From Anaerolineae bacterium (GTDB taxonomy: Bacteria; Chloroflexota; Anaerolineae; 4572-78; J111), in NCBI GenBank assembly GCA_023382535.1, contig JAHDWA010000047.1, positions 19,437 through 83,436 on the forward strand: a stretch of DNA of 64,000 bases. Direction: 5' to 3'. The position numbers were made by a program, and so were the translations under genes. Shown piece by piece: positions 8,198 through 16,727 of the stretch. The first letter of the stretch is position 1, and the number at the start of each line of letters is the position of its first letter. The notes under the pieces are model-generated. The model was not told the DNA's origin and made no database searches. It saw only the letters and a program-made list of their open reading frames with translations.

Positions 8198-9187
8198 ATG
8201 AGCCAGGACCTGACTCCGAGAGCGAACCAAATCAGGACGTTGGTAACGTCCGGCAGCAACCGCAACTGCGGCAATCACAATGTCAAAGCATTTGGCAACC
8301 GCGCTTATGCGACCCAAAACGAGGGATTGGGAAAGGTGCTGCGTTACGGAGCTTTCGGTGAAGAAGTCTATCGGCGGCTGCGCTGGATGGAGCAGACTCT
8401 CTATCCAGGCCTCAAGCGAGCCATCGAATATATTGAGGGTGGCCTTGACTTGCGTAGTTTGATCAGCCAGGCGCTCCATATGGGCGATGAGGGGCACAAT
8501 CGCAACCGTGCCGGAACGAGTCTTTTTCTGCGGGCGATTACACCCCCTTTGATGGCTACGTCGTCGCCGGACGTTGCCAAGTCCGTCTTTGAATTTATTG
8601 ATAGTAACGACCACTTCTTCCTCAACCTGAGCATGCCGGCGGCAAAGTCTATGACCGAGGCCGCCGAGGGGCCGGAAGCGGAAGGCAGCAGTATCGTGAC
8701 CACGATGGCCCGTAACGGCACCGATTTCGGTATCCGGCTAGCCGGTTTCCCCGGCGAGTGGTTCACTGCTCCAGCAGGTATCGTCCAGGGATTGTTTTTT
8801 CCTGGCTTTAGCGAGGCGGATGCCAACCCCGACATCGGTGACAGCACCATCACCGAGACCGCCGGCTTTGGCGGCTTTGCTATGGCCGCTGCTCCAGCCA
8901 TTACCAAATTTGTTGGCGGCACGCCTGCAGATGCCGCTGAAGCGACTCAGGAGATGTACGAGATCTGTTTTGCCGAAAGCGAAGCCTTCACGATTCCTCA
9001 CTTCAATTTCCGCGGCACGCCGCTGGGTATTGATGTGCGCAAGGTGATGGAAACAGACATCCTGCCTCGCCTGAACACTGGCATCGCGCACAAAACGCCG
9101 GGCATTGGCCAGGTTGGCGCGGGGGTATTGCGTGCTCCGGAGAAGGCTTTTGTGGATGCGTTTGAACGATTGAAGGGAATTTGTTGA
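8198..9187 (+). CDS. DUF1116 (YlbE/AllG-like) protein, N-terminally truncated
   Basis: 329 residues. From residue about 28 it matches DUF1116: AFGNRAYATQNEGLGKVLRY, EEVYRRLRWME, and MGDEGHNRNRAGTSLFLR. Family members are usually above 400 residues with an N-terminal domain that is missing here; the first 27 residues do not resemble the family. A strong ribosome site (AGGAGG 8138-8143) instead serves a 15-codon ORF, ATG 8149 to TAG 8196, just before this frame. The gene therefore looks 5'-deleted, possibly still translated by reinitiation. DUF1116 proteins occur with FdrA-type genes in oxamate/allantoin catabolism; that role is not assured here. Confidence 0.6.
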   Translation: MSQDLTPRANQIRTLVTSGSNRNCGNHNVKAFGNRAYATQNEGLGKVLRYGAFGEEVYRRLRWMEQTLYPGLKRAIEYIEGGLDLRSLISQALHMGDEGHNRNRAGTSLFLRAITPPLMATSSPDVAKSVFEFIDSNDHFFLNLSMPAAKSMTEAAEGPEAEGSSIVTTMARNGTDFGIRLAGFPGEWFTAPAGIVQGLFFPGFSEADANPDIGDSTITETAGFGGFAMAAAPAITKFVGGTPADAAEATQEMYEICFAESEAFTIPHFNFRGTPLGIDVRKVMETDILPRLNTGIAHKTPGIGQVGAGVLRAPEKAFVDAFERLKGIC

Positions 9188-9482
9188 GTCTCGGGGAGGC
9201 TTGGCTGATCCGGTCACACAAGGTATCAAGGTCATGACTTAATTGTTGGTCGTTGAGCTGTCACTCTGGTTGTGCTATTTCTGTGTTGGATGAAGTTCCT
9301 GTTTATAACATGTGTAATGAGCTTTAAGGTCTCACTTTGACAAAACCCGTGCAAAAACGGTGAATTAGAAGATTTTTGGTTTAGCGCATGTTTGTACTTT
9401 TGTGGTCTTGACTCCAAATGTGGTAAAATGCGGACCTTACCTCCAAGGATTAACCGGAGCTGACCTATAAACCTGATTGAGC
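9188..9482 (+). other. Intergenic, no gene seen
   Basis: A relatively AT-rich gap after the DUF1116 gene. I see no ORF with coding character, no tRNA and no convincing paired -35/-10. An AAAAT-rich stretch at about 9420-9430 could be part of a promoter for the glycosyltransferase. Confidence 0.4.
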
Positions 9483-10451
9483 ATGACCATTGTAATTGAA
9501 CAGCCGCAGAAAATTAAATGCAGTGTTGGTATCACTGCCCACAATGAAGAGGCCAACATCGCCCAAATCCTCCAGGCCGTACTAACCCAACGTCTCCATG
9601 CCGTTGAAATCAGTGAAATCCTTGTGGTTGCCTCGGGTTGCACTGATCGTACCGAGGAAATTGTGCAGGCGTTCGCTGCCCAAGACCCCCGGATTAAGCT
9701 CTTTACCCAGAAAAAACGTGAAGGCAAAACCAGCGCCATCAATGTTTTTCTCAGTCATGCTCGGGCAGATATTTGCGTTTTGGAAAGCGGCGATACCATC
9801 CCTCACGAAGATGCCATCGAGAATATGGTGCGCATGTTTGCCGATCCGGCCGTGGGTATGACTGGGGCGCATAAAGTGGCCGTCAATACTCCTGAACACG
9901 TGGTCGGCTTTCTCTCCCATCTCCGCCTGAAAATGGAGCATCAGCTCTGCCTGGAGATTCCCCGCCTGGGCGAGTTGATTGCCTTCCGCAAAGTATTTGA
10001 TAGCATTCCACCTGATGTGGCTATGGATGAAGCTTTCGTCGAGGCCCTGGTTATTCGACGCGGTTTGCAGGTGCGCTACGCTCCCGATGCGGTTGTCTTC
10101 AATATGGGACCGGAAACTGTCAGTGATTTTGTCAAGCAGCGACGACGAAACCAGGCCGGTCACCTGTACCTAAAAGACAAGTATGGCTACGAAGTTTCCA
10201 GTTTGGGACTGCTGCGCTTGGTCAAATTAGCCTTTGATGAAATTTGGGGGGCTTTACGACTCATTTGGATACTAGGTGTTCTGGCTGCTATAGAAGGGTA
10301 TGCTCGGACGCTAGGTTGGTGGGATTACCGCGTTCACAAACGGACCCACGTCGTCTGGGATATTGCCTGGACCACCAAAGAGGTCAAGCGCCCGATTGAT
10401 GCGGCCGGCATCAATATTACCTCGCCTCATCTACCGGCTAAACGAGACTGA
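9483..10451 (+). CDS. Glycosyltransferase family 2
   Basis: 322 residues from ATG 9483 (a TTG six bases earlier is less likely). The GT-A fold is shown by VGITAHNEEANI, EILVVASGCTDRTEEI, and KREGKTSAINVFLSHA. The acidic metal site is ESGD rather than the common DxD, and the acceptor-side QRRRNQ motif follows. An amphipathic or hydrophobic segment near residues 245-270 may touch the membrane. The enzyme probably adds a sugar to a lipid or surface glycan. It stands alone, so the substrate cannot be inferred. Confidence 0.8.
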   Translation: MTIVIEQPQKIKCSVGITAHNEEANIAQILQAVLTQRLHAVEISEILVVASGCTDRTEEIVQAFAAQDPRIKLFTQKKREGKTSAINVFLSHARADICVLESGDTIPHEDAIENMVRMFADPAVGMTGAHKVAVNTPEHVVGFLSHLRLKMEHQLCLEIPRLGELIAFRKVFDSIPPDVAMDEAFVEALVIRRGLQVRYAPDAVVFNMGPETVSDFVKQRRRNQAGHLYLKDKYGYEVSSLGLLRLVKLAFDEIWGALRLIWILGVLAAIEGYARTLGWWDYRVHKRTHVVWDIAWTTKEVKRPIDAAGINITSPHLPAKRD

Positions 10452-10483
10452 GTGTTTCACCCGGTTGGCCGAAAGTTTCCAGG

Positions 10484-10860
10484 CTAACGAGCCGCTGCCT
10501 CGTAGGGACAGGGCTGCGGTAGGCCAATAATCCGTTCTTCCGTACGGTGGCTGATGATACTTTCGCAAGTGCCCCGGCCAATGTAAGCCGACCAGACGAT
10601 ACAACGAATACCCTGCGTTTTGGCAATATGAAAAACCTTAGCCTTAACCGGAATAGCCGGTTTTATCCCACCCGTCGGTGGAAAACTCCATCTTTCCGTC
10701 AAACTCTCATCATACCCTCTTAACGTCGCTAAACAGTACAACTCGTCGTGAGCCAGATTTAGATTTTCGAACTCAAATACAACGGCGCCATCTTTCCAAA
10801 CCAAACCATTTGGTGGGTCAATAATTTTGGGGGCTGTTCTAAGCGGGAGAGTTGGGGTAG
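10484..10860 (-). pseudogene. Remnant of a secreted fibronectin-III-like protein
   Basis: On the minus strand a frame reads PKIIDPPNG, GAVVFEFENLNLAHDELY, LATLRGYDESLTERWS and then WSAYIGRGTCES, a beta-sandwich pattern common at the C-terminus of Chloroflexota lipoproteins after Pro/Thr linkers. It has no start or signal peptide of its own; its 5' end is fused, out of frame, to the ADP-ribosylglycohydrolase remnant next to it. I read it as a 3' fragment left by a deletion. Confidence 0.5.
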
Positions 10861-11090
10861 AGAATACCGGGGAAGAAGCCGCCATAACCGGCATTGGGAT
10901 ACTTCCGCCCAAAGACTTTCAGCGAAGTACCGTAATCCGCCTGCTCCAGGATTGAGTAAGCGATGGCGAGGGTGAGCACGGTATCATCGGTAAACCCGGA
11001 ATCGGGGCTAAAAAGCGGAAACTGGGTCGTTTTTATCGGGTTGGCTTCGTAAACCGAACCAATAATATGACCGGCAATGGCGCCTAACAT
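10839..11090 (-). pseudogene. ADP-ribosylglycohydrolase, N-terminal remnant
   Basis: The first residues MLGAIAGHIIGSVYE, the metal-site motif FTDDTVLTLAIA and KYPNAGYGG are the conserved N-terminal elements of ADP-ribosylglycohydrolases (DraG/ARH type). The frame closes after 83 residues, against a usual 250-300, and the sequence beyond GYGG does not fit the family. The rest of the gene is gone. The enzyme would remove ADP-ribose from proteins or nucleic acids; this copy should be inactive. Confidence 0.7.
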
Positions 11091-11111
11091 TGTCCTTTGA
11101 CCTCGCTTTCT

Positions 11112-12707
11112 TTAACTCCAGAAGTCAAGCTCCGGATATTGTTCGCTGTAGAAGTTAAACTCATGGTGAGTCCGAAAAAGCGCCACCAACTGGCCGCTTT
11201 TATCTTGCGCCCGAAGGGTGCCATAGCGCCAGGGCAGCCGCTCAATTTGCTCGGGTGGACCCGCCACCCGGCGGGCCAACTCGTGGGGTAACATTTCCAG
11301 GCGGGTGGAGACGCCATACTCATTTTCGAGCCGCGCCTGGACCACCTCAAACTGTAGCGTGCCCAGAACCGCCAGGATCGGGTCGCGCCGTTGGGCCTCA
11401 ACCTCGTGGAACACCTGCATTGCCCCCTCTGTTTCTAGCTGCTGGAGCCCCTTAGAGAATTGCTTATGCTTGCTAAGATCCAGGTTTATCAGCCGGGCAA
11501 AGTGCCCCGGCGGGAAGCGGGGGATCGGCGCGAAGTTGAAGGCGTCATTGGCGCAGACGGTATCGCCAATGGCAAAGTGACCGTTACTGGGCAGGCCAAT
11601 AATATCGCCGGGGTAGGCCTCTTCAACGACCTCGCGGGCATCGGCAAAAAATTTGTAGGGGCGCGGCAGGCGCATCGTTTTGCCGGTGCGCGGATGATTG
11701 ACCAGCATATTGCGCTCAAAGCGGCCGCTACAGACGCGGACAAAGGCCACGCTGTCCCGATGCTTGGGGTTCATATTGGCCTGGATTTTGAAGACAAAAC
11801 CCGAAAAGTCAGCCAGGTCAGGCTCAATCAACCCCGCGTCGCTGGGGTAAGCACGCGGCGCGGGGGCATAGGCGACAAACTGGTCCAGGAAAAGCTGGAC
11901 GCCAAAATTGGTCAGCGCGCTGCCAAAGTAAACCGGGGTCTGCCGGCCGGTCAGGAATAGATTCCGATCAAACTGTAAGCCGAGCGCATCCAAAAGCTCA
12001 AGGTGGTGGTGTAAATCCGCCCCTTGAGCCTGACTCAAACCGGCCTGAATCCGGGCATCGTCAAGGGTGGTCATGGTTTCGGGGGAGATTGTTTGATTAC
12101 GCACGGTGCGATCATATAAGTAGACTTGCCGGGTCAGGCGGTCGTAAACCCCTAAAAAGCTGTCGCCGTCGCCAATGGGCCAGTTCATAGGGATGGGCTG
12201 CATGCCCAACACCGTTTCCACTTCGTCGAGTAGCCCCAACAGATCACGGGCGGGACGGTCCATTTTGTTGATAAAGGTAAACACCGGGATGCCGCGCTGG
12301 CGGCTGACCTCAAAGAGCCTCCGCGTTTGGGCCTCGACGCCTTTGGCAGCATCCAGGACCATGACCGCGCTGTCCACGGCCATCAAGGTGCGATACGTAT
12401 CCTCAGAAAAATCCTGGTGGCCCGGCGTATCCAGCAAGTTGATGACGCACTCCCGGTAGGGAAATTGCAGCACGGTCGAGGAAATAGAAATCCCGCGTTC
12501 GCGCTCCATCGCCATCCAATCTGAGGTGGCATGCCGCTGGTTGCACCGCGCCCGGACACTTCCGGCCAGGTGGATCGCCTGGCCATAGAGTAGTAATTTT
12601 TCGGTCAGCGTGGTTTTACCGGCGTCCGGGTGTGAAATAATGGCGAAAGTACGCCGGGGATTAATGCCATTCATGGCTAATCCATTTTGTTTGATCTCCT
12701 GGTTCAT
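11112..12707 (-). CDS. prfC: Peptide chain release factor 3
   Basis: 531 residues, the usual length for RF3. The GTPase motifs are intact: SHPDAGKT (G1), DTPGHQDF (G3) and NKMDRPARD (G4). RF3 recycles RF1/RF2 from the ribosome after peptide release. A later start at the Met of MNGINPRRTFAII is also possible, since the first 11 residues are not conserved. It is separated from its neighbours by short gaps and looks monocistronic. Confidence 0.95.
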   Translation of the reverse strand: MNQEIKQNGLAMNGINPRRTFAIISHPDAGKTTLTEKLLLYGQAIHLAGSVRARCNQRHATSDWMAMERERGISISSTVLQFPYRECVINLLDTPGHQDFSEDTYRTLMAVDSAVMVLDAAKGVEAQTRRLFEVSRQRGIPVFTFINKMDRPARDLLGLLDEVETVLGMQPIPMNWPIGDGDSFLGVYDRLTRQVYLYDRTVRNQTISPETMTTLDDARIQAGLSQAQGADLHHHLELLDALGLQFDRNLFLTGRQTPVYFGSALTNFGVQLFLDQFVAYAPAPRAYPSDAGLIEPDLADFSGFVFKIQANMNPKHRDSVAFVRVCSGRFERNMLVNHPRTGKTMRLPRPYKFFADAREVVEEAYPGDIIGLPSNGHFAIGDTVCANDAFNFAPIPRFPPGHFARLINLDLSKHKQFSKGLQQLETEGAMQVFHEVEAQRRDPILAVLGTLQFEVVQARLENEYGVSTRLEMLPHELARRVAGPPEQIERLPWRYGTLRAQDKSGQLVALFRTHHEFNFYSEQYPELDFWS

Positions 12708-12749
12708 CGAATCCTTTTTCTCGTTACGTGGTTTAAGGCCACTGATTCC

Positions 12750-14108
12750 TTATTGAGACGAAAAAGCGTGCCGCCAGGCGAAGGTGCGGCGGTAGCCGTA
12801 GTCGGTGCTGAAGCTGCCGAAGACCTTGGCCGGCATACGCGGGATGGGATGGCGGCTGAGCGCCCGCAGGCCGCGTTGGGCAATGCGGAGGGGATCGTAG
12901 ATGGCGGCGCAGACGCGGTCGTATTCTCGCTCGAACTCTTCGACAGTCATCTGCCTGGGGTAATAGGTGACGTGGGCGGTGTCGTAGTGACGCCAGCTTT
13001 TGCCGGGGATGAGCCGGTTTTCTTTGACCAACTGCTCGCGGAAGGGCGTGCCGGGGTAGGGGGTCAAAACAGTGGCGCTCATGCTGTCCAGGCCGGAACG
13101 TTTGGCAAACTCCCAGGTGTCCCACATCACTTTGGGTGTGTCGGCGTCGAAGCCAAACACAAACAGCCCGACCACCCCCAAACCCTGGGCGTGGATAGCA
13201 TCAATTGCTTCCTAATACTGCTGCATCATACCCTTGCTTTTGCCGCCCAACTCGCGCCGGTTCTCCGGGTTGACCGATTCAAAGCCGATAAAAAATTTAT
13301 CCAGGTGGGCGCGTTTGGCCAGCTTGAGCAGTTCGGGATATTTGGCCACCATCATTTCGGCCTGGGTGGTCCAGCCGCGCAGGGTCAGCTTTTCCAGGGC
13401 CAGGAACAGCTTTTCGGTGTAGTCGGGGTCAATGGCAAAGGCCAGGCCAAAATTGTCATCGGTCAGGAAGAAGCGGTCAATCCGGCGGCGCTCGATTTCC
13501 TCCACAATCTCCTCAACCGGGCGGAAGCGCATCTTCTGCCCGCTGACCCGAATAGCAGTGCAGAAGGAGCAGTTGCGGGGGCAGCCCCGCGTAATCTCCA
13601 GCAAGGGCGTCCAGTAGCGGCGCTTTTCGTCCACCTGCCGAATGACCCGGTCGGTCAGCGGGGCGACGCCGGCCAGGTCGGCCCACTCGGTATCGTTGTA
13701 AAGCGGCTTGAGGGTGTCGTTCTGAAAATCTTGGATGATTTGCGGCCAGGTGTAATACGCCTCGCTGGTCACAACTACGTCGGCCCAGCGGGCCACATCT
13801 TCGGGCAAGAGGGTGGCATGCGCCCCGCCAACCACAACCGTCTGTACCCCGGCTTCGTGGGCAATCTGGGCGTAGTGCTCCGCCGTTTCAATAGCCAGGG
13901 TTTTGGAGGTAATCCCGACCAAGTCGTGCTTGCCGAGGGTGCGAATTTTGTCGTCCAGATACTCCCAGTTCTCGTCCCAAATCTCTACGTCAAGCTTATC
14001 TGGGACTAAAGAGGCTAAACGCATGAGCGTGTAAGGGACAGCCGGAGCTTTACCAAAAATGCGACCTTCCCGACCGGGATGAATTAATACGATTTTGCGA
14101 ATTTCCAT
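12750..14108 (-). pseudogene. Radical SAM/B12-binding-type protein, interrupted by in-frame TAG
   Basis: Two reading frames in the same phase are separated only by TAG at 13212-13214. The upstream part has a cobalamin-binding-like Rossmann domain (VVVGGAHATLLPEDVA) and the radical SAM motif GCPRNCSFC (about C176, C180, C183). The downstream part continues with EAIDAIHAQGLGVVGLFVFG and the C-terminal region. The frame would be about 452 residues, normal for BchE/P-methylase-like proteins. The stop replaces what is probably a Gln codon (CAG to TAG). ATG 14108 is preferred since GGAGGAGG lies just upstream. Either a point-mutated gene or a base error. Confidence 0.75.
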
Positions 14109-14624
14109 TTTATCCTCCTCCAAGATTTAAAATACAAACCTGCTCTGTAAGTGGCAGCTAAGACCAAAAAGCTGAGAGCGGTCAGCAGCGCCGGCCAATA
14201 TTGTCGTATTTACGGTTGCAAGTGGGTGACGTTCTTCTTCATTTGTAATTTGCTGTGTGAGGTGACTTATCGTTGAATGTAAGAGCACCCACAGGCTAAC
14301 ATAAAAACCAGCTAAAAATCGGATCTATTTTGAAGGGTGAATTCTTGCCGGGCGCCCGGGTACGGGCCGGCTGAGAGGGATGCTGACTGCCTTTGAGAAA
14401 GGTATCGTCAGCAAGTGTGGTTTAAAGGGGTAAAAGAATCAGGGCCGAGGACTCACGAGGGCTTGCAAACTTGCTTCAACGGGGCTGAAAAATATTCGTT
14501 TCATAGGTTGACCTCATTGACTTTGACAAATATGTCGTTCATTTTACCACAAGCTCCCGTGAATGGCTAATCCTTTGTAAGCAAGTAGGCAAGACGAAGC
14601 TCAATTTTTACCAATTCTGGTCGT
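14109..14624. other. Long intergenic region between divergent genes
   Basis: About 500 bases separate the minus-strand radical SAM gene from the plus-strand hydrolase promoter. I see no ORF. The part from about 14344 to 14480 is GC-rich with several complementary stretches and may be a structured leader or small RNA; it matches no riboswitch consensus I know. Confidence 0.4.
14381..14413 (+). other. Nested hairpin in intergenic region
   Basis: TGCTGAC at 14381-14387 pairs with GTCAGCA at 14407-14413, and inside it CCTTT pairs with AAAGG around a GAG loop. The double stem is well formed and has no T-run after it, so it is not a terminator. It may be part of a structured RNA on either strand. 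Confidence 0.4.
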
Positions 14625-14653
14625 TTGCCACATCGCCTCTGATCTGTTATAGT
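14625..14653 (+). promoter_or_regulatory. Sigma70-type promoter for amidohydrolase gene
   Basis: TTGCCA (14625-14630) and TATAGT (14648-14653) are separated by exactly 17 bases. The start codon of the hydrolase is 75 bases further on and is preceded by a TGGAGG ribosome site. Confidence 0.6.
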
Positions 14654-14728
14654 GGACCGCCTTAGGAATCCTTAGCCTTCGCCGGGGGTGAGCCTCCCGG
14701 AAGGCGCTTAAACACCTGGAGGTAAAAA

Positions 14729-15970
14729 ATGACTCTGCAACCCAAACGAACCGTGGCCGAGCTCAAAGAACTGCGCGCCCTGACCGGCGACGAAAATGGG
14801 GCGCAGCGGGTCTGTTGGACCGAGACCTGGGCCAAAGCGCGAGCCTGGATGCGCGATAAACTGGCCGAGCTACCGGTGGAAGTGATGGTGGACGAGGCCG
14901 GCAACCAGTGGGCCACTTTGCGCGGGCAGTCGGAAAAAGAACTGCTCATCGGCGGGCACATTGACTCGGTCCCTAACGGTGGCTGGCTTGACGGCTCCTT
15001 GAACATGCTGGCCGGCCTGGAAGTGCTGCGTCGTATCGCCAGCGAAGGCACACCTCCCATGACCGTGCGGTTGGTGGACTGGGCCGACGAGGAGGGCGCG
15101 CGTTTCGGGCGCAGCCTCTTTGGTTCCAGCGCCGCCTCCGGCACGCTCAACCCCGACGAGGTGCGCAACCTGACCGACCGCGACGGCATCAAATGGCCCG
15201 ATGCCCTGGCCCAGCACGGGGTAGACCTCGACCGGGCTAAAGAAGCAGGCAAGCAGTTAGCCAATGCTGCCGCCTACCTGGAACTGCACATCGAGCAGGG
15301 GCCGGTGCTGGAAAGTATGGATTTGCCCCTGGGCGTGGTGCTGGGCACCTTTGGGGTCGAGCGGCATAGGATCACCTGGCGCGGACAAGCCGCCCACGCC
15401 GGTTCGACGCCGATGGACAAACGCCGCGACGCCCTGGCCGGAGCAGCCAAACTGGCCCTGCAAATTCGCCCCATTGCCCAGCGCACCGGTGACGGAGCGG
15501 TCTGCACCTGCGGCGGGGTGGTCTGCAAGCCGGGAATTGTCACTTCGGTCGTAGAGACGGCAGAGCAGTTGCTCGATCAGCGTCATCTGGACGCCGGGAA
15601 GCTGGCCGCTATGCTGGCGCAGGCCAAGCAGGCCAGCCAGCGTTTTGCCGAGGAAGAGAACATCTCCGTAGAGTGGGAGCCGCTGTGGCGGATTGACCCG
15701 ATCCTGTTTCACCCCGACCTGATCGAGTTTGCCGATGAGGCCATCCGCGAGACCTGCGGCGCCTCGCACCGCCTGCCCAGCGGCCCGCTACACGACGCGG
15801 CGGAAGTCGCTCGCGCCGGCGTGCCGACGATTATGCTGTTCGCCCAGAGCCTGCGCGGTCTGTCGCACACCAAGGTTGAAGATACCAAAGAGGAGCACCT
15901 GGAACTATCGGTGCAGGCCCTCGACCGCCTGGCCTCCAAAACGATGACTTGGTTGGTAACTCAAGGTTAA
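14729..15970 (+). CDS. M20-family Zn amidohydrolase (N-carbamoyl-L-amino-acid hydrolase/allantoate amidohydrolase type)
   Basis: 413 residues. The dinuclear Zn ligands are visible: GGHIDSVPNGG (H77), LDG (D88), WADEEGARF (E121/E122), LELHIEQGP (His near 190) and LSHTKVED (distal His). The HxEQGP motif and RGQAAHAGSTPM dimerisation/substrate region mark the carbamoylase/allantoate hydrolase branch rather than peptidases. It would open ureido compounds in the cytosol, consistent with purine or hydantoin catabolism elsewhere in the window. The exact substrate is not decided by sequence. The methyltransferase gene follows after four bases. Confidence 0.85.
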   Translation: MTLQPKRTVAELKELRALTGDENGAQRVCWTETWAKARAWMRDKLAELPVEVMVDEAGNQWATLRGQSEKELLIGGHIDSVPNGGWLDGSLNMLAGLEVLRRIASEGTPPMTVRLVDWADEEGARFGRSLFGSSAASGTLNPDEVRNLTDRDGIKWPDALAQHGVDLDRAKEAGKQLANAAAYLELHIEQGPVLESMDLPLGVVLGTFGVERHRITWRGQAAHAGSTPMDKRRDALAGAAKLALQIRPIAQRTGDGAVCTCGGVVCKPGIVTSVVETAEQLLDQRHLDAGKLAAMLAQAKQASQRFAEEENISVEWEPLWRIDPILFHPDLIEFADEAIRETCGASHRLPSGPLHDAAEVARAGVPTIMLFAQSLRGLSHTKVEDTKEEHLELSVQALDRLASKTMTWLVTQG

Positions 15971-15974
15971 AGCA

Positions 15975-16724
15975 ATGATTGAGAGAATTCCTGAGGATCA
16001 ACATTGGTGGTTCGCGAGCCGGACTCGCGCGCTAGAGGCCCTGCTGGATCAATACCTACCCAAAACCCCCGCTTTCCGGCTGCTCGACGTTGGCTGCGGC
16101 GCAGGCAACATGATCCACCACCTCAGCCATTACGGCCAGGTCAAAGGCATTGAGATTGACCCGCGCCCGGTCAAAATGGCCCGCCAACGGGGCTATGACG
16201 TGGACCAATTTGACGCCACTCAGCCTATGCCTTTTGCCGACAACTGCTTCGACGCCGTGACCGCTCTGGATGTGATCGAGCACAACGAAGATGATCTGGC
16301 CATCCTGGCCGACAGCTATCGCCTGCTTAAGCCGGGCGGCCATATGATCATCACCGTCCCGGCGCTGATGTGGCTGTGGAGCCACAACGACGACATCAAC
16401 GCCCACGTGCGCCGCTACACCGCCGCCGAACTGAAACAAAAACTCGCCCAGACCGGCTTCACCGTTAGGCGAGTCACCTACAACAACTTCTTTGTTTTCC
16501 CTCTGGCCGCCGCCCTGATCTTGCTGCGCCGCTTCGCCAAAGCCCGGCCGCAGCTTGCTTCGCACCACCTAGATGAAGCGGAATATCAGGTGGAAATGGA
16601 ACCGGCCTCGCCCTTGGTTAACACCATCTTAACCCGGGTCGGCCAAATTGAAGCTGCGCTGATAAGCCGGGTCAATTTGCCGATCGGCACGTCGCTCATT
16701 GCGGTGGCCCGGAAGCCTCAGTAG
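15975..16724 (+). CDS. Class I SAM-dependent methyltransferase
   Basis: 249 residues. Motif I is LLDVGCGAGNMIHHL, acidic motif II follows in KGIEIDPRPV, and motif III/IV is DAVTALDVIEHNEDDL, the Methyltransf_11/23 pattern. The WWF(A)SRT opening and a hydrophobic segment near 175-190 occur in methyltransferases acting on lipid-linked or cell-surface substrates. Four bases from the upstream amidohydrolase, so probably co-transcribed, though no functional link is obvious. Confidence 0.8.
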   Translation: MIERIPEDQHWWFASRTRALEALLDQYLPKTPAFRLLDVGCGAGNMIHHLSHYGQVKGIEIDPRPVKMARQRGYDVDQFDATQPMPFADNCFDAVTALDVIEHNEDDLAILADSYRLLKPGGHMIITVPALMWLWSHNDDINAHVRRYTAAELKQKLAQTGFTVRRVTYNNFFVFPLAAALILLRRFAKARPQLASHHLDEAEYQVEMEPASPLVNTILTRVGQIEAALISRVNLPIGTSLIAVARKPQ

Positions 16725-16727
16725 GAG

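Noticed and set aside
13212..13214. TAG recoding (Gln or pyrrolysine) as explanation for the in-frame TAG here and at about 58968
   Set aside because: TAG is the normal final stop of other intact genes in the window (22030, 16724, 29191), and the second case lies in decayed sequence.
12687..14009. A 440-codon plus-strand frame opposite the radical SAM gene
   Set aside because: No recognisable motifs; the minus strand carries GCPRNCSFC and continuous family similarity in one phase.
14344..14480. TPP or cobalamin riboswitch
   Set aside because: CTGAGA is present, but the second half of the TPP core is absent; no B12-box-like sequence is found on either strand.
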